NCBI GenBank assembly: GCA_963971225.1
Contig: OZ020270.1
Span: 65,042,932 to 65,106,931 of the forward strand
Source of the DNA: Melieria omissa
Taxonomy: Eukaryota; Arthropoda; Insecta; Diptera; Ulidiidae
DNA length: 64,000 nucleotides
Direction: 5' to 3'
A program made the position numbers and the translations under genes. Within the stretch, counting starts at the first letter, position 1. Each line of letters opens with the position of its first letter. Below the pieces are notes generated by a model. The model saw nothing but the letters and a program-made list of their open reading frames with translations. It was not told the DNA's origin and made no database searches. Below, in pieces: positions 20,563-32,063 of the stretch.

Positions 20563-20721
20563 TTATAATAATAATTGACTGGCACGACAGCCCGATACCG
20601 CGACTAAGGCCTAGCTACCCGCAACCATCCTTGTTGTGCGGGCGAATTTTTACAAGGTTGGAAGGGACCTACAGTTTTATGCCGATTCCGAACGGCGAGT
20701 TGGGAGCTTTTTCACAGGCAA
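20563..20721 (-). mobile_element. 5'-truncated SINE, same family as 9678-10019
   Basis: It shares the core (AAACTGTAGGTCCC, minus strand) and the ATT-rich tail with the SINE at 9678-10019 but lacks the tRNA-like head. A perfect 14-bp duplication, AAACAAATACATAA, flanks it (20549-20562 and 20722-20735). The truncation at the head side fits target-primed reverse transcription. Confidence 0.85.
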
Positions 20722-20963
20722 AAACAAATACATAAGGTAAGCAAATATATTTTTGTTGCCCTCTTGCTGCCACGGGAATACAAAGCCTCAAATACAATAA
20801 TATGTGCTAGGGTTTGGCTTGGGAAAATGAGGACAAAATGCGAGTAACTCCTAAAACATATGATAGACATTCGGTCAGGAGGTGTGTTAGGCTATTGCAT
20901 TCATTTGAGATGATAGGATGTACGTACGCTTCGGTGTGTGCTTTGGTAGCTTTGATAACTCTA

Positions 20964-22645
20964 CTCGACAAAAATTGGGTTCATCGCGTGCTCCAAAAAA
21001 CAAAAGTATTTTTTAGACTAATCTTCGGCTGCTGAACACGAAACTGAAAATCAAAAAATTTTCTTAAGAAGCGTTTTCGAAAAATCTTCGAAAAACACGT
21101 TTTTCCCCTCTTATTTCAGTTATAAGCACATATCTCGTAAACCAACCATCCGACTAACACATCTGGCCCGTCGTTCAAAATAGAAAATTTAGTTAAAAGG
21201 AGACAATTTTTCTCTTTCGTTTGATACCCATATCTTCATCATTGCACCATCGAAAATATTTAAAAAAATATTTTAAATGTGTATATCCTTAAAATTTTAA
21301 AGTCCTTTAAGAAGGTTTTTGGGTCAGAAAATGAAAAACTGACTATGCCCGGATATTATAAATGGCCTCTAGTTTCACGTCTGTATCAACATTTGGATGG
21401 ATCTCGGAAAAATAAAAAAATTTTTTCGCACGGTGCTATAAATGAAAAGTTGGTGTTTTCACTCAGTGCATCATAACTTTGTTATTTTTCTTTCGATTCC
21501 ATTGATGTTAGGCTTAATATTTGTTGAAATAGTATATCTTTTATCTTAGATCTTAAAACCAGAGGAGCTAATTTTTTTATATGTAAAAAAAGCATTCGAA
21601 AATGTATAATTTTTGAAAAAGGTTAAAAATTCAATTTTTTTTTTCAACTTTCATCGTTAGTAACTTCCTCAAATCTCATTGGTTTTGGACAGTACATATA
21701 TCGTATATATATATATGGAAAGGCTAGTTAATTACCTTCTGAACGACGGGCCACATGTGTTAGTCGGATGGTTGGTTTACGAGATATGTGCTTATAACTG
21801 AAATAAGAGGGGCAAAACGTGTTTTTCGAAGATTTTTCGAAAACGCTTCTTAAGGGGGATAGCCACTGTGACGGGTCAAAAAATTCGTGATTTTAAACAT
21901 TTTTTTTGACCGAGTAAATATAGGAATTTTTGGATCGGGGTTTTTTTTATTTTATTAAGCACACATCTAATAATATTTCCACAAATTTTTATTAAAACAT
22001 ATCAAATAGTTTAAACAATAGAGATGATCCCGTAGCGCTGGAAAAAAAATTCTCCCTCCATGGCAGCATCGATTTCTTAAAAACCGGTACTCTGAAAAAA
22101 AAAAATGTTATTGTAATCTGTATGAATGTAGTTATCGTTGTACGTAGCCGTTCTTTATATTTTGATTTTTCACAAAATGGCGACCGATTGAAAATATTTC
22201 CATTTTTTCTACCTATTTTTTAAAAAATAGTAAAAAACAACATTTTCCAAATCGGCTACGCTTAACCTTAACCGCTACTAAGACAAAAAAAACAAAAAAA
22301 AAATTTAGAAATCGGTTCATAATTGTTAGAGTTATTGATGCCGCCAGTTCAAAAAAATCTTTTCGAGAAAAACACGTTTAAAGTTTTGAGTCCATTTCCA
22401 TTTCCAGTCGCCCTACCTACTCTCACTAAAATCGTTGTAACTTAGTCAACTTTTGAAATTTGGACTTGAAATTTTGTACACATATTTTTGAATATATAAG
22501 CTTTGATTTAAAACAAAAAAAATTTTTTCACCCGTCACAGTGGCTATCCCCCTTAGGAAAATTTTTTGATTTTCAGTTTCGTGCTCAGCAGCCGAAGATT
22601 AGTCTAAAAAATACTTTTATTTTTAGGAGCATTTTTCGTGTCGAG
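20964..22645. mobile_element. Foldback element with ~200-bp inverted arms
   Basis: The left arm from CTCGACA (20964) to about 21187 is repeated in reverse from about 21735 to 22645, flanked by TA (20962-20963, 22646-22647). The right arm is interrupted by a TTAA MITE (21854-22552). The arms read through motifs such as AGACTAATCTTCGGCTGC and TTCGAAAAACACGTTTTT. No coding region is seen. TA flanks suggest a Tc1/mariner-related or other TA-specific transposase. Confidence 0.75.
21854..22552. mobile_element. TTAA MITE, GGGGGATAGCC family
   Basis: The ends GGGGGATAGCCACTGTGACG and its complement are flanked by TTAA (21850-21853) and TTAG (22553-22556). The opposite arm of the host foldback shows the unoccupied site with a single TTAA, so the right flank is a mutated copy of the duplication. 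Same family as 43368-44095, with long similarity across the interior. Confidence 0.85.
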
Positions 22646-22647
22646 TA

Positions 22648-23169
22648 GTGTAATCAGTTGATATTATTGATATCTGCACAATGTAGTTTTATTCCTTAAA
22701 AACAACTATGATAAAGCCCCAAACTCACGATCCGTGTGTCAGTAGCGAAAGAAGTCAGCTGAAGAGTTGTGTTAGACCAGGCATTTGCTAATAATTAAGA
22801 CCAAAGTATTGGCACAAGCAATTTAACCTCATTTTTAAGTAATGCAGTTGGTATGGTATAGTTGATTTTTTAAAAGAATCAAATTAAAAAATTTTAAATG
22901 TAAATAATTGATCGAAATGAAAATTTTTTATCGAAAAATTTTATTAATTAAGAGATATAGCTTGTCAAGGTGAAAGATCAGTATTTGTCATCAATGAAAT
23001 TAAAACATAACCAAATTTAGAAAAGAAAGTAATATCGAACGGCGTGAACTGGCATAAATCCTTCATATGATTTTTTTTTAAATAGAATTTCTTCTCGTAA
23101 GTCCGTAAATAAATGCTACGTCTTTTTGCGCCTTAGAGAAATATTCAATTTCTACGAAAATACTAGCAT
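22648..23169. other. No gene seen
   Basis: AT-rich stretch. Part of it may be the 5' flank of the mariner that begins near 23170, but no inverted end could be fixed. Confidence 0.4.
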
Positions 23170-23255
23170 ATGATTTTTTCATATAAAAAATTAGAACGCG
23201 CGTGCCTAAAATTTTGTGTTAAAAACGAAATTTCGTGTGCCGACTCTTTGAATAT

Positions 23256-23673
23256 TGTTACGAAAATCCAACTTCGTGTTTGGATTGTGCTTGAAAATAA
23301 AACTACTTCAGTTACTCAGCGCAAACCGCAGTCAACAACCAACAATCGCTTTATTTACAAATTTACATTTAATCTACTTTACACTACTACTATTGCATAT
23401 TTTCCCTTTGCTTGCTCAACACAGACTCGACTCCTTGCGCTGCACATTGCTGCTTTTATACTAGTTTTCTTATTGCGCCGAAGTTTCTTGCACATTCCAG
23501 TTGTACTTTCTATCTCGATTGTTCTAGCACAGCTCATCACCTTTCACGAACCATCCTCGCCATATTATAGCAAGCGAATTATAGCAAGTCCGCCGTACTC
23601 TGAAGTGCATGCCTAAAAGTATGCTTGGAAAAGCATTCATGCATAGCACAGCACAGAGTGCCTCATCGTTTCA
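23256..23673 (-). repeat. 3' LTR of the minus-strand mdg3-like element
   Basis: 418 bp; plus strand from TGTTACGAAAATCC to CATCGTTTCA. It is close to the 5' LTR at 28974-29376 apart from small indels, the largest about 14 bp near 23575. Divergence shows an older insertion than the element at 1-5875. Confidence 0.88.
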
Positions 23674-24277
23674 CTGCTCATCACTTAGACTTCTTCGTCC
23701 CGAACAAGTGCCGACTACTTTCAACCTGCCGTTTCTGTTGCCGCAGCGTTGAACCCTGTACACCACGTAATTAATCTTGGTCACGACCTTGTACGGTCCT
23801 TCCCATGACGTTTGAAATTTTGGAGACAAAACTTTCCTCCGCTGCGGCTTGTAAAGCATTACCAGATTCTTGGAACCCTTCTGGGTTAGCCTGTAGATCA
23901 TAGCTCGCTGTTAACCTGCTTCCGACTAGTTGAGTGCGGCTCCGCGATCTTCTCCTCGGCCCTTTCGCAGCCGAACACCAATTACAACCTCTGATCCACT
24001 CAGCGACAGACTCCTGGCATCCTACCCAATAGAACCGCCTTTTTATCTTGGCGACAGTTTATGCGATGCCTAGGTGCCATCCACTGAAGTCCTTATGGTT
24101 TGCTTTGATGACATCGTCGATCCGGCCTTTTGGGACCGCTATTAGGGATTTTCTGGTCCTGCCATCCCTTCCTCTTGTAGAACTCCTACCGACCGAAGAT
24201 CCACAATCCCTTGTTTTCGGCTTGCGAATTATGCCTGCGCTCGGTTTTGCAAGAATGGTGTGGCAGAGCGTCAGCAC
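23674..24277 (-). pseudogene. pol: pol remnants (integrase parts) of the mdg3-like element
   Basis: 23674-23901 encodes the pol C-terminus with the GPY/F module (TSWEGPYKVVTKINYVVYRV). 23960-24277 gives part of the integrase zinc domain (GWHLGIA, then KRRFYWVGCQESVAEWI). PR, RT, RNase H and the integrase core are gone; the integrase remnant runs almost directly into gag. A non-autonomous deletion derivative. Confidence 0.75.
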
Positions 24278-24980
24278 ATCTTGGCGACGTCTACTGTTCA
24301 GAACGCTTCTCTCGCAGATGGCAGTCTCATGATATGTGGCCTAGCTTGCCACATCGCCAGCAACTGACTCTAGTTGACACTGCCTGCAGCCTCGCTGATG
24401 CCTCTGAGCTCACTGTCTGGCTTTGCGTGACACGTCCACATTGGATTCGACGTCTTTCCGCAGATGAATGTCGAAAACTTCCTCTCCAGGCCGCCTCATA
24501 CGTTAATGCGCTTGTCACCGTCTCACGAAATGTCGGTTTCATCATCATCAATGTACTTACACGTGTCTCCGGGTCAAGAATGCCTTCGATTAACGCTTCG
24601 ATCTTCAGCCTTTCCAAAACTTACATGCTGAATTCTGGGTAGGACAGTGGTACCAGCCGCTCGATATCTGCCGCATACGTCTGTAGCGCCTCGTTGGCTC
24701 TTTGTCTACGGCTCTTCAGCTCGCAATAATACAGCATTTTGTTGTGCTCGTCACTGTATCTGTATGCCAGTGCCCTTATGACAGTACCGTAATCACCTCT
24801 CAAACCTTCCGGAACTGTTTTTATTACCTCAGCCGCAGGACCTCTTAGAGCCTCCGACCTTTCCTAACATCGGTCCACTGATTCTCCAAAGCAGCCATAT
24901 CAAATTGTAGTTTGAATGTGTCGAACGACGTAGTGCCATCATAGGTAGGCACTTATGTGGCACAACTTTCCTCAACTGAC

Positions 24981-25202
24981 TGCACCCTTGCTCGCAGCTG
25001 TACCTCTCTAAGCCGCTCGTCGATTTTTCTGTTCACCGAAATCTCCAGACTGTCAACCCGTTTGTTCAAAGACTCATCCAGGTCGTCCACTCGTTTGTCC
25101 AAGTGTTCCACTTGACCTCCCAGGTGCTCCACCTTCACATTTAGCTTGTTGGAGATTTCTTCCACTTTCTGCTCCAAGCTCGCAGAAGTTTCCTGAAGCT
25201 TG
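24981..25202 (-). repeat. 222-bp duplication, left copy, flanking the LINE
   Basis: From TGCACCCTTGCTCGC to CCTGAAGCTTG. The same 222 bases follow the LINE at 28547-28768 with one seen mismatch (GCTCGCAG versus GCGCGCAG). The copies begin and end exactly at the LINE edges, as a target-site duplication would. Confidence 0.88.
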
Positions 25203-28042
25203 TGTGTGAATGATGTCCATTTGGACTGTATGGTTGTGTGTGCGACTGAATATGGTGTTTGTATCAGTGTGCAAGGTCACTTTGGCAAAGTGATTGTGGG
25301 CAGTGTCTACTGCAAGTATGGTGAGCCTCTAGAGCCCTACTTGGACTATCTCGACACGGTGTTCCGTCTGGCAGGCGGCACACCTGTCTTGGTAGGTGTG
25401 GATGCAAATGCCACATCTCCGCTGTGGTTCAGCAAGGTATCGCGGCATTCTGCCGGCTACCAGAGCCACAGTAGGGGTGAGGCAATGAGTGAATGGTTGG
25501 TTCCGCGAGACATTGTTGTTCTCAACGAACCAAGTGAATGGTATACGTTTGACAGGCCTAGAGGGGTGAGTGACATTGACGTGACGCTAGTGAATGGGGC
25601 AGCGAGCAGAATGTTTGAATTCAGCTGGCGTGTCCGTGGTGGGTGGGGCATAAGCGATCACAATTTGATTGAAATTGTGATTACTGTGCCTGCCCACAGT
25701 GTGAATGAAAGGGCGGGTGAGTGTGAAAGGCGATGGCGCACCTGTGGTGTGAATTGGGAGACTTATGGTTTCCATGTGCGTGAAGTGGTCACGGAAGTGC
25801 CACTTAGTGAGTTTGAATGCATGAATGTGGACGACCAGGTCGCTAGTCTTAACGAGTGTGTCTGGCGTGTGAATGACAGTATGCTTCAGAAATGGGAGAG
25901 AGTGAACCAGAGGCGGGTGAAGTGGTGGACGAGTGAGCTGAGTGCAAAGAGGCGGTCGGTCAGGCGCCTGAGACGTAAGTTTCAGCGCGCCCGGGCGGCC
26001 AATTCTGAGCACTTGGCCCAGCGCAGGTGTGATTTCAATAGGTGCATGAATGAGTATAAGAGTATGCTTGTTCGCGTTAAGGAAGACAATTGGCGGGAAT
26101 TTGTGGCAGACCATAGGGATGATCCATGGGGTCATGCCTATCGGATCTGCCGCTCTAAGAGGAAGCAGGTGGAAGTGAGCGCCCTCCATGTTGGTGACAT
26201 TATGACATCAACATGGAGGGACAGTGTGAACGTTCTCTTAGCCGAGTTCTTTCCTAGGGCGGTTGAGCAGACGCCACCAGCACAAGTGGCAGCTGCTGAG
26301 TCATTAGAAATTGGAGAATTAGAGTATGCATTTGGCCTGGTTAGGTCTAGACGGTCACCGGGTGTCGATGGTTTGACTGGCGAGATGTGCAAAGCCTTGT
26401 ACAAAGTCATTCCGGAGTACCTGGAGGCCATCTATGAGAAATGCCTTTATGAGGCTTATTGTCCACTCACGTGGAAGATAGCTAGGGTCGTAGTGATCTT
26501 GAAGTCTCCTGATAAGATCAGGACTAACCCCCGTTCTTATCGGGGTATCTGCCTCCTACCGGTACTTGGTAAAGTACTGGAACGGGTTATGGTGGATCGG
26601 CTTCAAGCGCAACTGGGTGGGCTATCGGATAGGCAGTTTGGGTTTCGAAAGAGACTCGGCGTGGAAGATGCGTGGATGTACGTTAAATCGGTGGTGCGTG
26701 AGAGTAGAGAGAACCATGTTCTCGGTGTGTTTGTGGATTTCAGGGGGGCGTTTGATCACCTGCGCTGGGATAAAGTGGTAGAATGGCTGAACAATGCCGA
26801 CTGCCTGGAAACAGCTCTCTGGAAGAGCTATTTCACAGACAGGAAGGCATGTGTGATTGGGAAGAATGAACGGGTTGATATAGATGTGGCTCGAGGATGC
26901 CCGCAGGGATCCGTCTGTGGTCCATATATATGGAACTTCATGATGGATCCACTACTGCGGCGTCTGGCAGCAGTATGCAAGTGTTGTGCGTATGCGGATG
27001 ATCTGCTTATCCTTGTGGAGGGCAGATCAAGAGCGGATGTAGAGCGCTTGGGGGAGCAATTTATGTGTATGGTGTGTGAATGGGGTGAATCGGTGGGTGT
27101 GGATGTGGCAATGGACAAGACTGTGACCATGCTGCTGAAAGGCAAATTGGCTCGCAGTCGTCCGCCCATTGTGAGAGTGAATGGTGTTGGCCTCCGGTAC
27201 AAGACGCAAGTCAAATACTTGGGGCTAACAATTGGTGAGCGAATGAGTTTTGCTCCTCACTTGGTCAGGCTGAAAGAGAGGGTTGTGTGTATGATGGGTC
27301 AGGTGCGCCGGATACTCAGGAGTGACTGGGGACTCGGCCGACGCGCAGTTCGTACCATTTACCACGGTCTGTTCGTAGCTTGTGCTACGTACGGAGCGTC
27401 GGTTGTAGGCCGCAAAAACTTGCTGTCTATTCAGCGTGTTATGTTGTTAGGTTGTATGCCTGTGTGCCACACTGTATCAACCGATGCATTGCAGGTGTTG
27501 ATGGGTGCGGCTCCTCTGGATCTCGTGGTCATACGGCGTGCCGTAGGCTTCGGGCTAAGGCGGAGGAATAGAGAGGTGCTGCTGCAGTATGAGTGGCTGC
27601 AAGGCGAATACTGGAGGACTGTGTTCTGCAACGTTGGCAACAGCGTTGGGACGAAAGTCCCCGTGGCAGAACGACATATGAATGTATACGGGACGTGAGG
27701 TTCGTGGTAGGGCTCAGGCATTTCGGCTTCGGCTTGAGCCTTGGGTTCCTACTCACTGGACATGGGTCACTCAATGCATTCTTGCATAAGAGAGCCCTGA
27801 GTGCAAGTGCAGAGTGTATGTGTGGGGCTGCGCGTGAGGATTGGTTGCATGTGTTATGTGAGTGCCCGTTGTATTCAGATTTGAGGGACCTTGGGCGGAT
27901 GGGGATTAGTCGGACGGACGGTGTGTGGTGTGTGCGTGAAGCACTCTCCACCAGCCAGCTGATTGCCATAATAAATGGTTATGCGAATGCTCTGTTTCGG
28001 CGGCGACGGCAGTTTGGTGTATTGCCAAGTGTGAATGAGTGA
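25203..28042 (+). pseudogene. LINE ORF2: endonuclease, reverse transcriptase, C-terminal zinc motif
   Basis: The frame open to 27698 starts inside an APE-type endonuclease (GVDANATSPLW; NEPSEWYTF; DIDVTLV; SDHNLIEI, with catalytic Asp-His), so the N-terminal half and ORF1 are missing. The RT follows: RSRRSPGVDGLTGEM, PRSYRGICLLPVLGKVLERV, FVDFRGAFDHL, PQGSVCGPY and YADD (~26991). A frameshift near 27600 moves the C-terminal part into another frame (27593-28042). It ends with CMCGAAREDWLHVLCECPLY, a CCHC-like motif shared by R1-type elements, and a TGA at 28040-28042. The endonuclease nicks target DNA and the RT copies RNA there. Confidence 0.88.
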
Positions 28043-28546
28043 GCGGGCTGTGTGGGGGGGGCCGGTCTATTGAGTGGATGAATGAATGCGCACGTGAATG
28101 AGGTCAAGTGCGGTGCGGTGGTCACCAGTCCACGAGCTAAATGGGGCTCAACTGGTAGTAGCACGGCTACGAGGTCTGACCAGAGGCTTTGTCTGGTACC
28201 ACGGGAATCAGGGTGCCCCTGGAGCCTTGTGCTTCAGCCTGATTATGGGAATGGCCCCCTCGGGGAGTTCCGTGGTGGCGTGGTTTAACACCCAAATGCG
28301 GGTAGAGTTTCGACTCGGCGTGGAGTTGCGTTTACAACCGGGTGCCGGACCCATAGCACGGCAGAGGTTTAGATAGGCCTCGATCCCTACCAAGGAGGGG
28401 AAATGTCCATTTACATTAACCCAATTGGTACCGGGAGCTTGCTCTCGGGGCGCATATCAATGCTTAATTTTGATACGCTGTGCTTTTGAGCACCGTGGGG
28501 TTAGGCCACACTGTGGCGGCACTCACGTTAAAAATACGACATTCAA
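28043..28546 (+). other. LINE 3' UTR
   Basis: About 500 bp of GC-rich noncoding sequence between the ORF2 stop and the right duplication copy. There is no poly(A) or simple repeat at the end. This region would be recognised by the reverse transcriptase. Confidence 0.6.
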
Positions 28547-28768
28547 TGCACCCTTGCTCGCAGCTGTACCTCTCTAAGCCGCTCGTCGATTTTTCTGTTC
28601 ACCGAAATCTCCAGACTGTCAACCCGTTTGTTCAAAGACTCATCCAGGTCGTCCACTCGTTTGTCCAAGTGTTCCACTTGACCTCCCAGGTGCTCCACCT
28701 TCACATTTAGCTTGTTGGAGATTTCTTCCACTTTCTGCTCCAAGCGCGCAGAAGTTTCCTGAAGCTTG
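28547..28768 (-). repeat. 222-bp duplication, right copy
   Basis: Matches 24981-25202 base for base except one position seen. The gag sequence continues normally beyond it (GTCTCCATTCGC...). Confidence 0.88.
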
Positions 28769-28973
28769 GTCTCCATTCGCTCTGCTACTTCTCGGTTCGC
28801 CGATTCCATTTTTGCTATTTCTTGATTCGTAGTTTCGACTTTTGCCGAAATTTACTGATTCGTAGTTTCCAGTTTCGCTGTTTAACCATGTTTAACCAGT
28901 TTAACCATGTCTGCGTTTTATAAATGTTGTTGTTGTTTACTTGCAGTAGCACAATCCCACTTCTGACACCAAA

Positions 28974-29376
28974 TGTTACGAATATCCAAGTTCGTTTTTG
29001 GATTGTGCTTGAAAATAGAACTACTTCAGTTACTCAGCGCAAACGCAGTCAAAAACCAACAATCGCTTTATTTACAAATTTACACTTGTTCTACTTTACA
29101 CTACCACTATTGAATGTTTCCCCTTTGCTTGCTCAACACAGACTCGACTCCTTGCGCTGCACATTGCTGCTTTTATACTAGTTTTCTTATTGCGCCGAAG
29201 TTTCTTGCACATTCCAGTTGTACTTTCTATCTCCATTGTTCTAGCACAGCTCATCACCTTTCGCGAACCATCCTCGCCATATTATAGCAAGTCCGCCGTA
29301 CTCTGAAGTGCATGGCTAAAAGTATGCTTGGAAAAGCATGCATGCATGGCACAGCACAGAGTGCCTCATCGTTTCA
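28974..29376 (-). repeat. 5' LTR of the minus-strand mdg3-like element
   Basis: 403 bp; plus strand from TGTTACGAATATCC to CATCGTTTCA, next to the reversed PBS. A TATA-like TTTATACTAG (reverse TATAAA) lies near 29170. Confidence 0.88.
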
Positions 29377-30508
29377 ATATGTTAGAAAAGGTGTATGGTA
29401 TGTACGTCGAAAACACGAGCATACGAATGGTATAAAAGGTTCAAAGGCGGCCGAGAGAGCCTAGAGCACGATGAGATCTCTGGACGGTCATCAACGTCTG
29501 TTACCGAAGAAAGAATCTAATCGGCGAAGCAAATCGTGTTGGAAAATCGTTGTGTACCGATTAGAGAGATTGCTGTGTTGTTGAGCATCTCATTTGGATC
29601 AGCTAAACACATTTTAACTGATATTTTGGGCATGAAACGGGTGGCTTCTCGACTGGTGCAAATAAGGCTGAATTTCATTCAAAAAAACAGCGTTGCGTTG
29701 ATGTGGCCAAGAGAGATGATTTTTAACGCAGGCATCGACCCAAAATTTATCGAACGCATTATTACTGGTGCCGAAACCTGGGTTTTTTAATTTTATATAC
29801 CGACCAAACAACAGTCGTCCGAATGGTGCTTCGAAAATGAGCCAAAACCGAAAAGATAGGTCCAAAATCAAAGTTTTACTGACGGTTTTCTTTGATATTC
29901 ATGACGTGCACTAAGATTTCCTTCCGTCCAGACATGGCCCCGTGTGACTTTTTTCTATTTCCCAAACTTAAATTGCCATTGCGGGGAACGCGTTTTGAGA
30001 CCATAGAGGCCTATAAAAAATGTATGGAAAATTGGATTAAACGTTGGCATACATGTATTGACGCAGGAGGAGAGTATTTTGAAGGGGATAATAAAGAAAT
30101 TTATTAAAAATTTAAATTTAGCTTTTTTGAATTCCCGTTCTTTTTTGATCATAAGGTATACTAAGGTTAAAAAATCCAACTAAAAAACAATTCTCTCCCT
30201 ACCAACTATACGACTCTTTTTCGCTCCTCCTTTCCTCCTTGACAGTCGAATTAAAAAAAACCGTGATATGTGAGTTTCCTTATTTGTACATACTACTAAG
30301 TATTTTCGGCAAGTTTCAAGCAGATTCAACAAAACATTAATTTCCGCAACTTGAATTTTATCACCCCCTTCTGACCCTCTGAAGACTGGTTTCGAAAAAC
30401 TATTTTTAATATAGTTTCGCCGTTATTAATTCCTTAGATTGCTATCTAGTTTTGCCCCAAGCACTTGGAGTCGAAGCACTGTGCGACGTTTTGAAAGTTT
30501 ACGTATTG

Positions 30509-30640
30509 TGACGATAAAACAGTGTGTCGCTGTGAGAGGCACAAGAATGCTTTTACGGGCATACATTTAGGCACGCACTTTTGAATGCGGCCAACTTGCT
30601 ATAATTTCGCTATAACATTCGCAAAGATGACTCACGATGA
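30509..30640 (+). repeat. Divergent LTR fragment, mdg3-like family
   Basis: TGACGATAAAACAGTG... GAATGCTTTT... GGCATAC... ACTTGCTATAAT follows the order of the LTR start of the element at 23256-29376 (read on its own strand), with many changes. The right part of the LTR is not recognisable. It lies in plus orientation. Confidence 0.45.
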
Positions 30641-30649
30641 TAATGTACT

Positions 30650-31130
30650 GAACTGTACAATTCAGTACAGTACCGGTTTTTGTAAATAATGCATTACCAC
30701 ATAATGGCGTATACAGTAACAAAACCGCGTGTGGCACACATGCACAGACCTGCGTAGCGTTGTAGTGGAAGTAAAATTTTCTGCGCACAGTCAATACGTG
30801 CTCCTGTAAAAATTGAAGAACTAATTGGAAAAGTGCGTGGACAGCCCATATTACAATCGTATTATATTATATAGGTTATTTTTCAAAGTCTGATTTAGAA
30901 AAAGAACTCATATTGCTGGGTCTATGGAATGAATACGAAACACGTGTGCTGGTTTTACGTCTAGGCTAAGCTTATACGGAGGCAAAAGCCGCGCAGCACA
31001 GAACAGGGCATTGCAGCACAGATGAAACAGTGTGATTAGGCTTGTCAAAGTCCTCCAAATGACTCAAATGTCCTCCGTCCTCCAAAGGGGTAAAATGTTC
31101 TCCATGAACATGAAACTACTTTTTCCTCTG
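30650..31130. other. No gene seen
   Basis: Mixed AT-rich sequence without recognisable domains. It may include decayed remains of the LTR fragment to its left. Confidence 0.4.
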
Positions 31131-31134
31131 TTAA

Positions 31135-31960
31135 GGGGGGAACTACCTTTAGACACTTCAAAAAATCGATTTTTTTTTATTGTTTTAATCGATAGGTATA
31201 TTGCCTTAGAATATCGTGTCAAAGTTTCAAAAGGTAATTCTCGAAATTGTGGAAGAGATGCATCCCGGAAATGACTGGCGCCGAGCTCGCCGAGCGCAAA
31301 CTTTAAACTTTAAACGGCATTTTCTCGAAACCATGTTTTTCAAAATTGTGTAAGTGATAATAAAATTACTAATGAACAGATTTTCATTATCTAGCATTCA
31401 TTTTAAAGAGCATAAAAAATTGTTCTATCTAAACTAAAGATTTAAAAAACAAAACATTTTTAGACATTTTTTGACTGCATATATAACAAAATTTCTTGTG
31501 AAAATCCTAATTTTTTTTTGTGAAGCCTGTTTTAGAGGGTTAATTTTCGAATTTCGTAAAAATTTTAGTTCATCGACAATAGAAAACCCTCTTGAGTAAG
31601 AAAATGTTTGGTTTTTTTATTTCAGACTAAAATTGCGGCCAGCATCACTTACACAATTTACGATGTCAGCGGCGATATGACTTACAGAATCATTGAAAAA
31701 TTTGTTAAATTTCTGTTTTCACTTTTACAAAAATTTTTTTTGTTTTACCTCAGACATCACTGTAAATATATATTATATTGATTTGAAAAGAACTGTTTTA
31801 ATTTCCCTGTAAATCGACTGTAAAAATTACCTTTTTTTGTTATCATCAATTTTGACTTAAAAAACAGGTTCTCTGTTTACCAAAACTTATCCACATTATT
31901 CATATATGTCTTAACTGCCTTTTTGTCTTGTTTGTCTTGTCTTTTTGTTGTGTTTCAGAT
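31135..31960. mobile_element. Left part of a TTAA MITE, right end not seen
   Basis: TTAA (31131-31134) is followed by GGGGGGAACTACCTTTAG, the same kind of terminus as the other TTAA MITEs here. The interior has AAACTTTAAACGGC and CTCGAAACCATGTTTTTC, shared with those elements. No matching right end was found before the mariner fragment. The right boundary is approximate. Confidence 0.5.
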
Positions 31961-32063
31961 GCATTAAAACAATAGTTTTCCATATACTACTGTGTCTAAT
32001 ACGGTGACATTGTATTTATTTTGAAAATTCTTTATTTATTCTTCCAAATCAATTTCATCCCCT

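Larger units (their letters stand above)
25203..28546 (+). mobile_element. R1-clade LINE, 5'-truncated, with 222-bp target duplication
   Basis: The body runs from inside the endonuclease domain to a 3' UTR ending ACGACATTCAA without a poly(A). It sits in the gag of the mdg3-like element in the opposite orientation. The flanking duplication is 222 bp, far longer than usual for LINEs. Base composition (many GTGTGAATG-like words) differs sharply from the AT-rich surroundings. Confidence 0.88.
24310..28870 (-). pseudogene. gag: gag of the mdg3-like element, split by a LINE
   Basis: Reading from 28870 down: the coiled coil (EQKVEEISNKLNVKVEHL, LNKRVDSLEISVNRKIDERL), then the LINE, then a duplicated copy of the coiled-coil part, YGTVIRALAYRYSDEHNK, MERLKIEALIEGILDPET and the CCHC knuckle (CWRCGKLGHIS...). 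The SAP-type N-terminus seen at 350 is missing. Several frame changes make it nonfunctional. It is useful as a reference for the small lesion in the gag at 1390. Confidence 0.78.
23256..29376 (-). mobile_element. mdg3-like LTR element on the minus strand, internally deleted
   Basis: LTRs at 23256-23673 (3') and 28974-29376 (5') are flanked by ATAT (23252-23255, 29377-29380). The reversed PBS CACTTCTGACACCA lies at about 28958-28971, next to the 5' LTR. Inside, a gag remnant and only the ends of pol remain, and an R1-clade LINE occupies 25203-28546. It belongs to the same broad group as the element at 1-5875 and the solo LTR at 18686. Confidence 0.88.
23170..30107 (+). pseudogene. mariner transposase pseudogene split by an LTR element
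   Basis: The N-terminal start lies at 23170-23255 (ERACLKFCVKNEISCADSLN). The mdg3-like element then interrupts it with an ATAT duplication, and the frame resumes at 29377 (MLEKVYG, EWYKRFKGGRESLEHDE). The gene continues in several frames through LTDILGMKRVASRLV, ERIITGAETWVF, RPDMAPCDFFLFPKLKLP and WIKRWHTCIDAGGEYFEGDN to 30107. Stops are frequent, the first catalytic Asp in the ITGDETW motif is Ala here (ITGAETW), and the second catalytic block is missing. Long dead. Confidence 0.8.

Noticed and set aside
24000..25200. CRISPR-like or satellite array from the repeated coiled-coil codons
   Set aside because: The repeats are heptad-like gag coding sequence, also seen at 640-1020, with no spacer pattern.
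25587..26189. 200-residue minus-strand frame across the LINE
   Set aside because: Shadow of the ORF2 reading frame in GC-rich sequence; His/Pro/Thr-rich composition with no domain.
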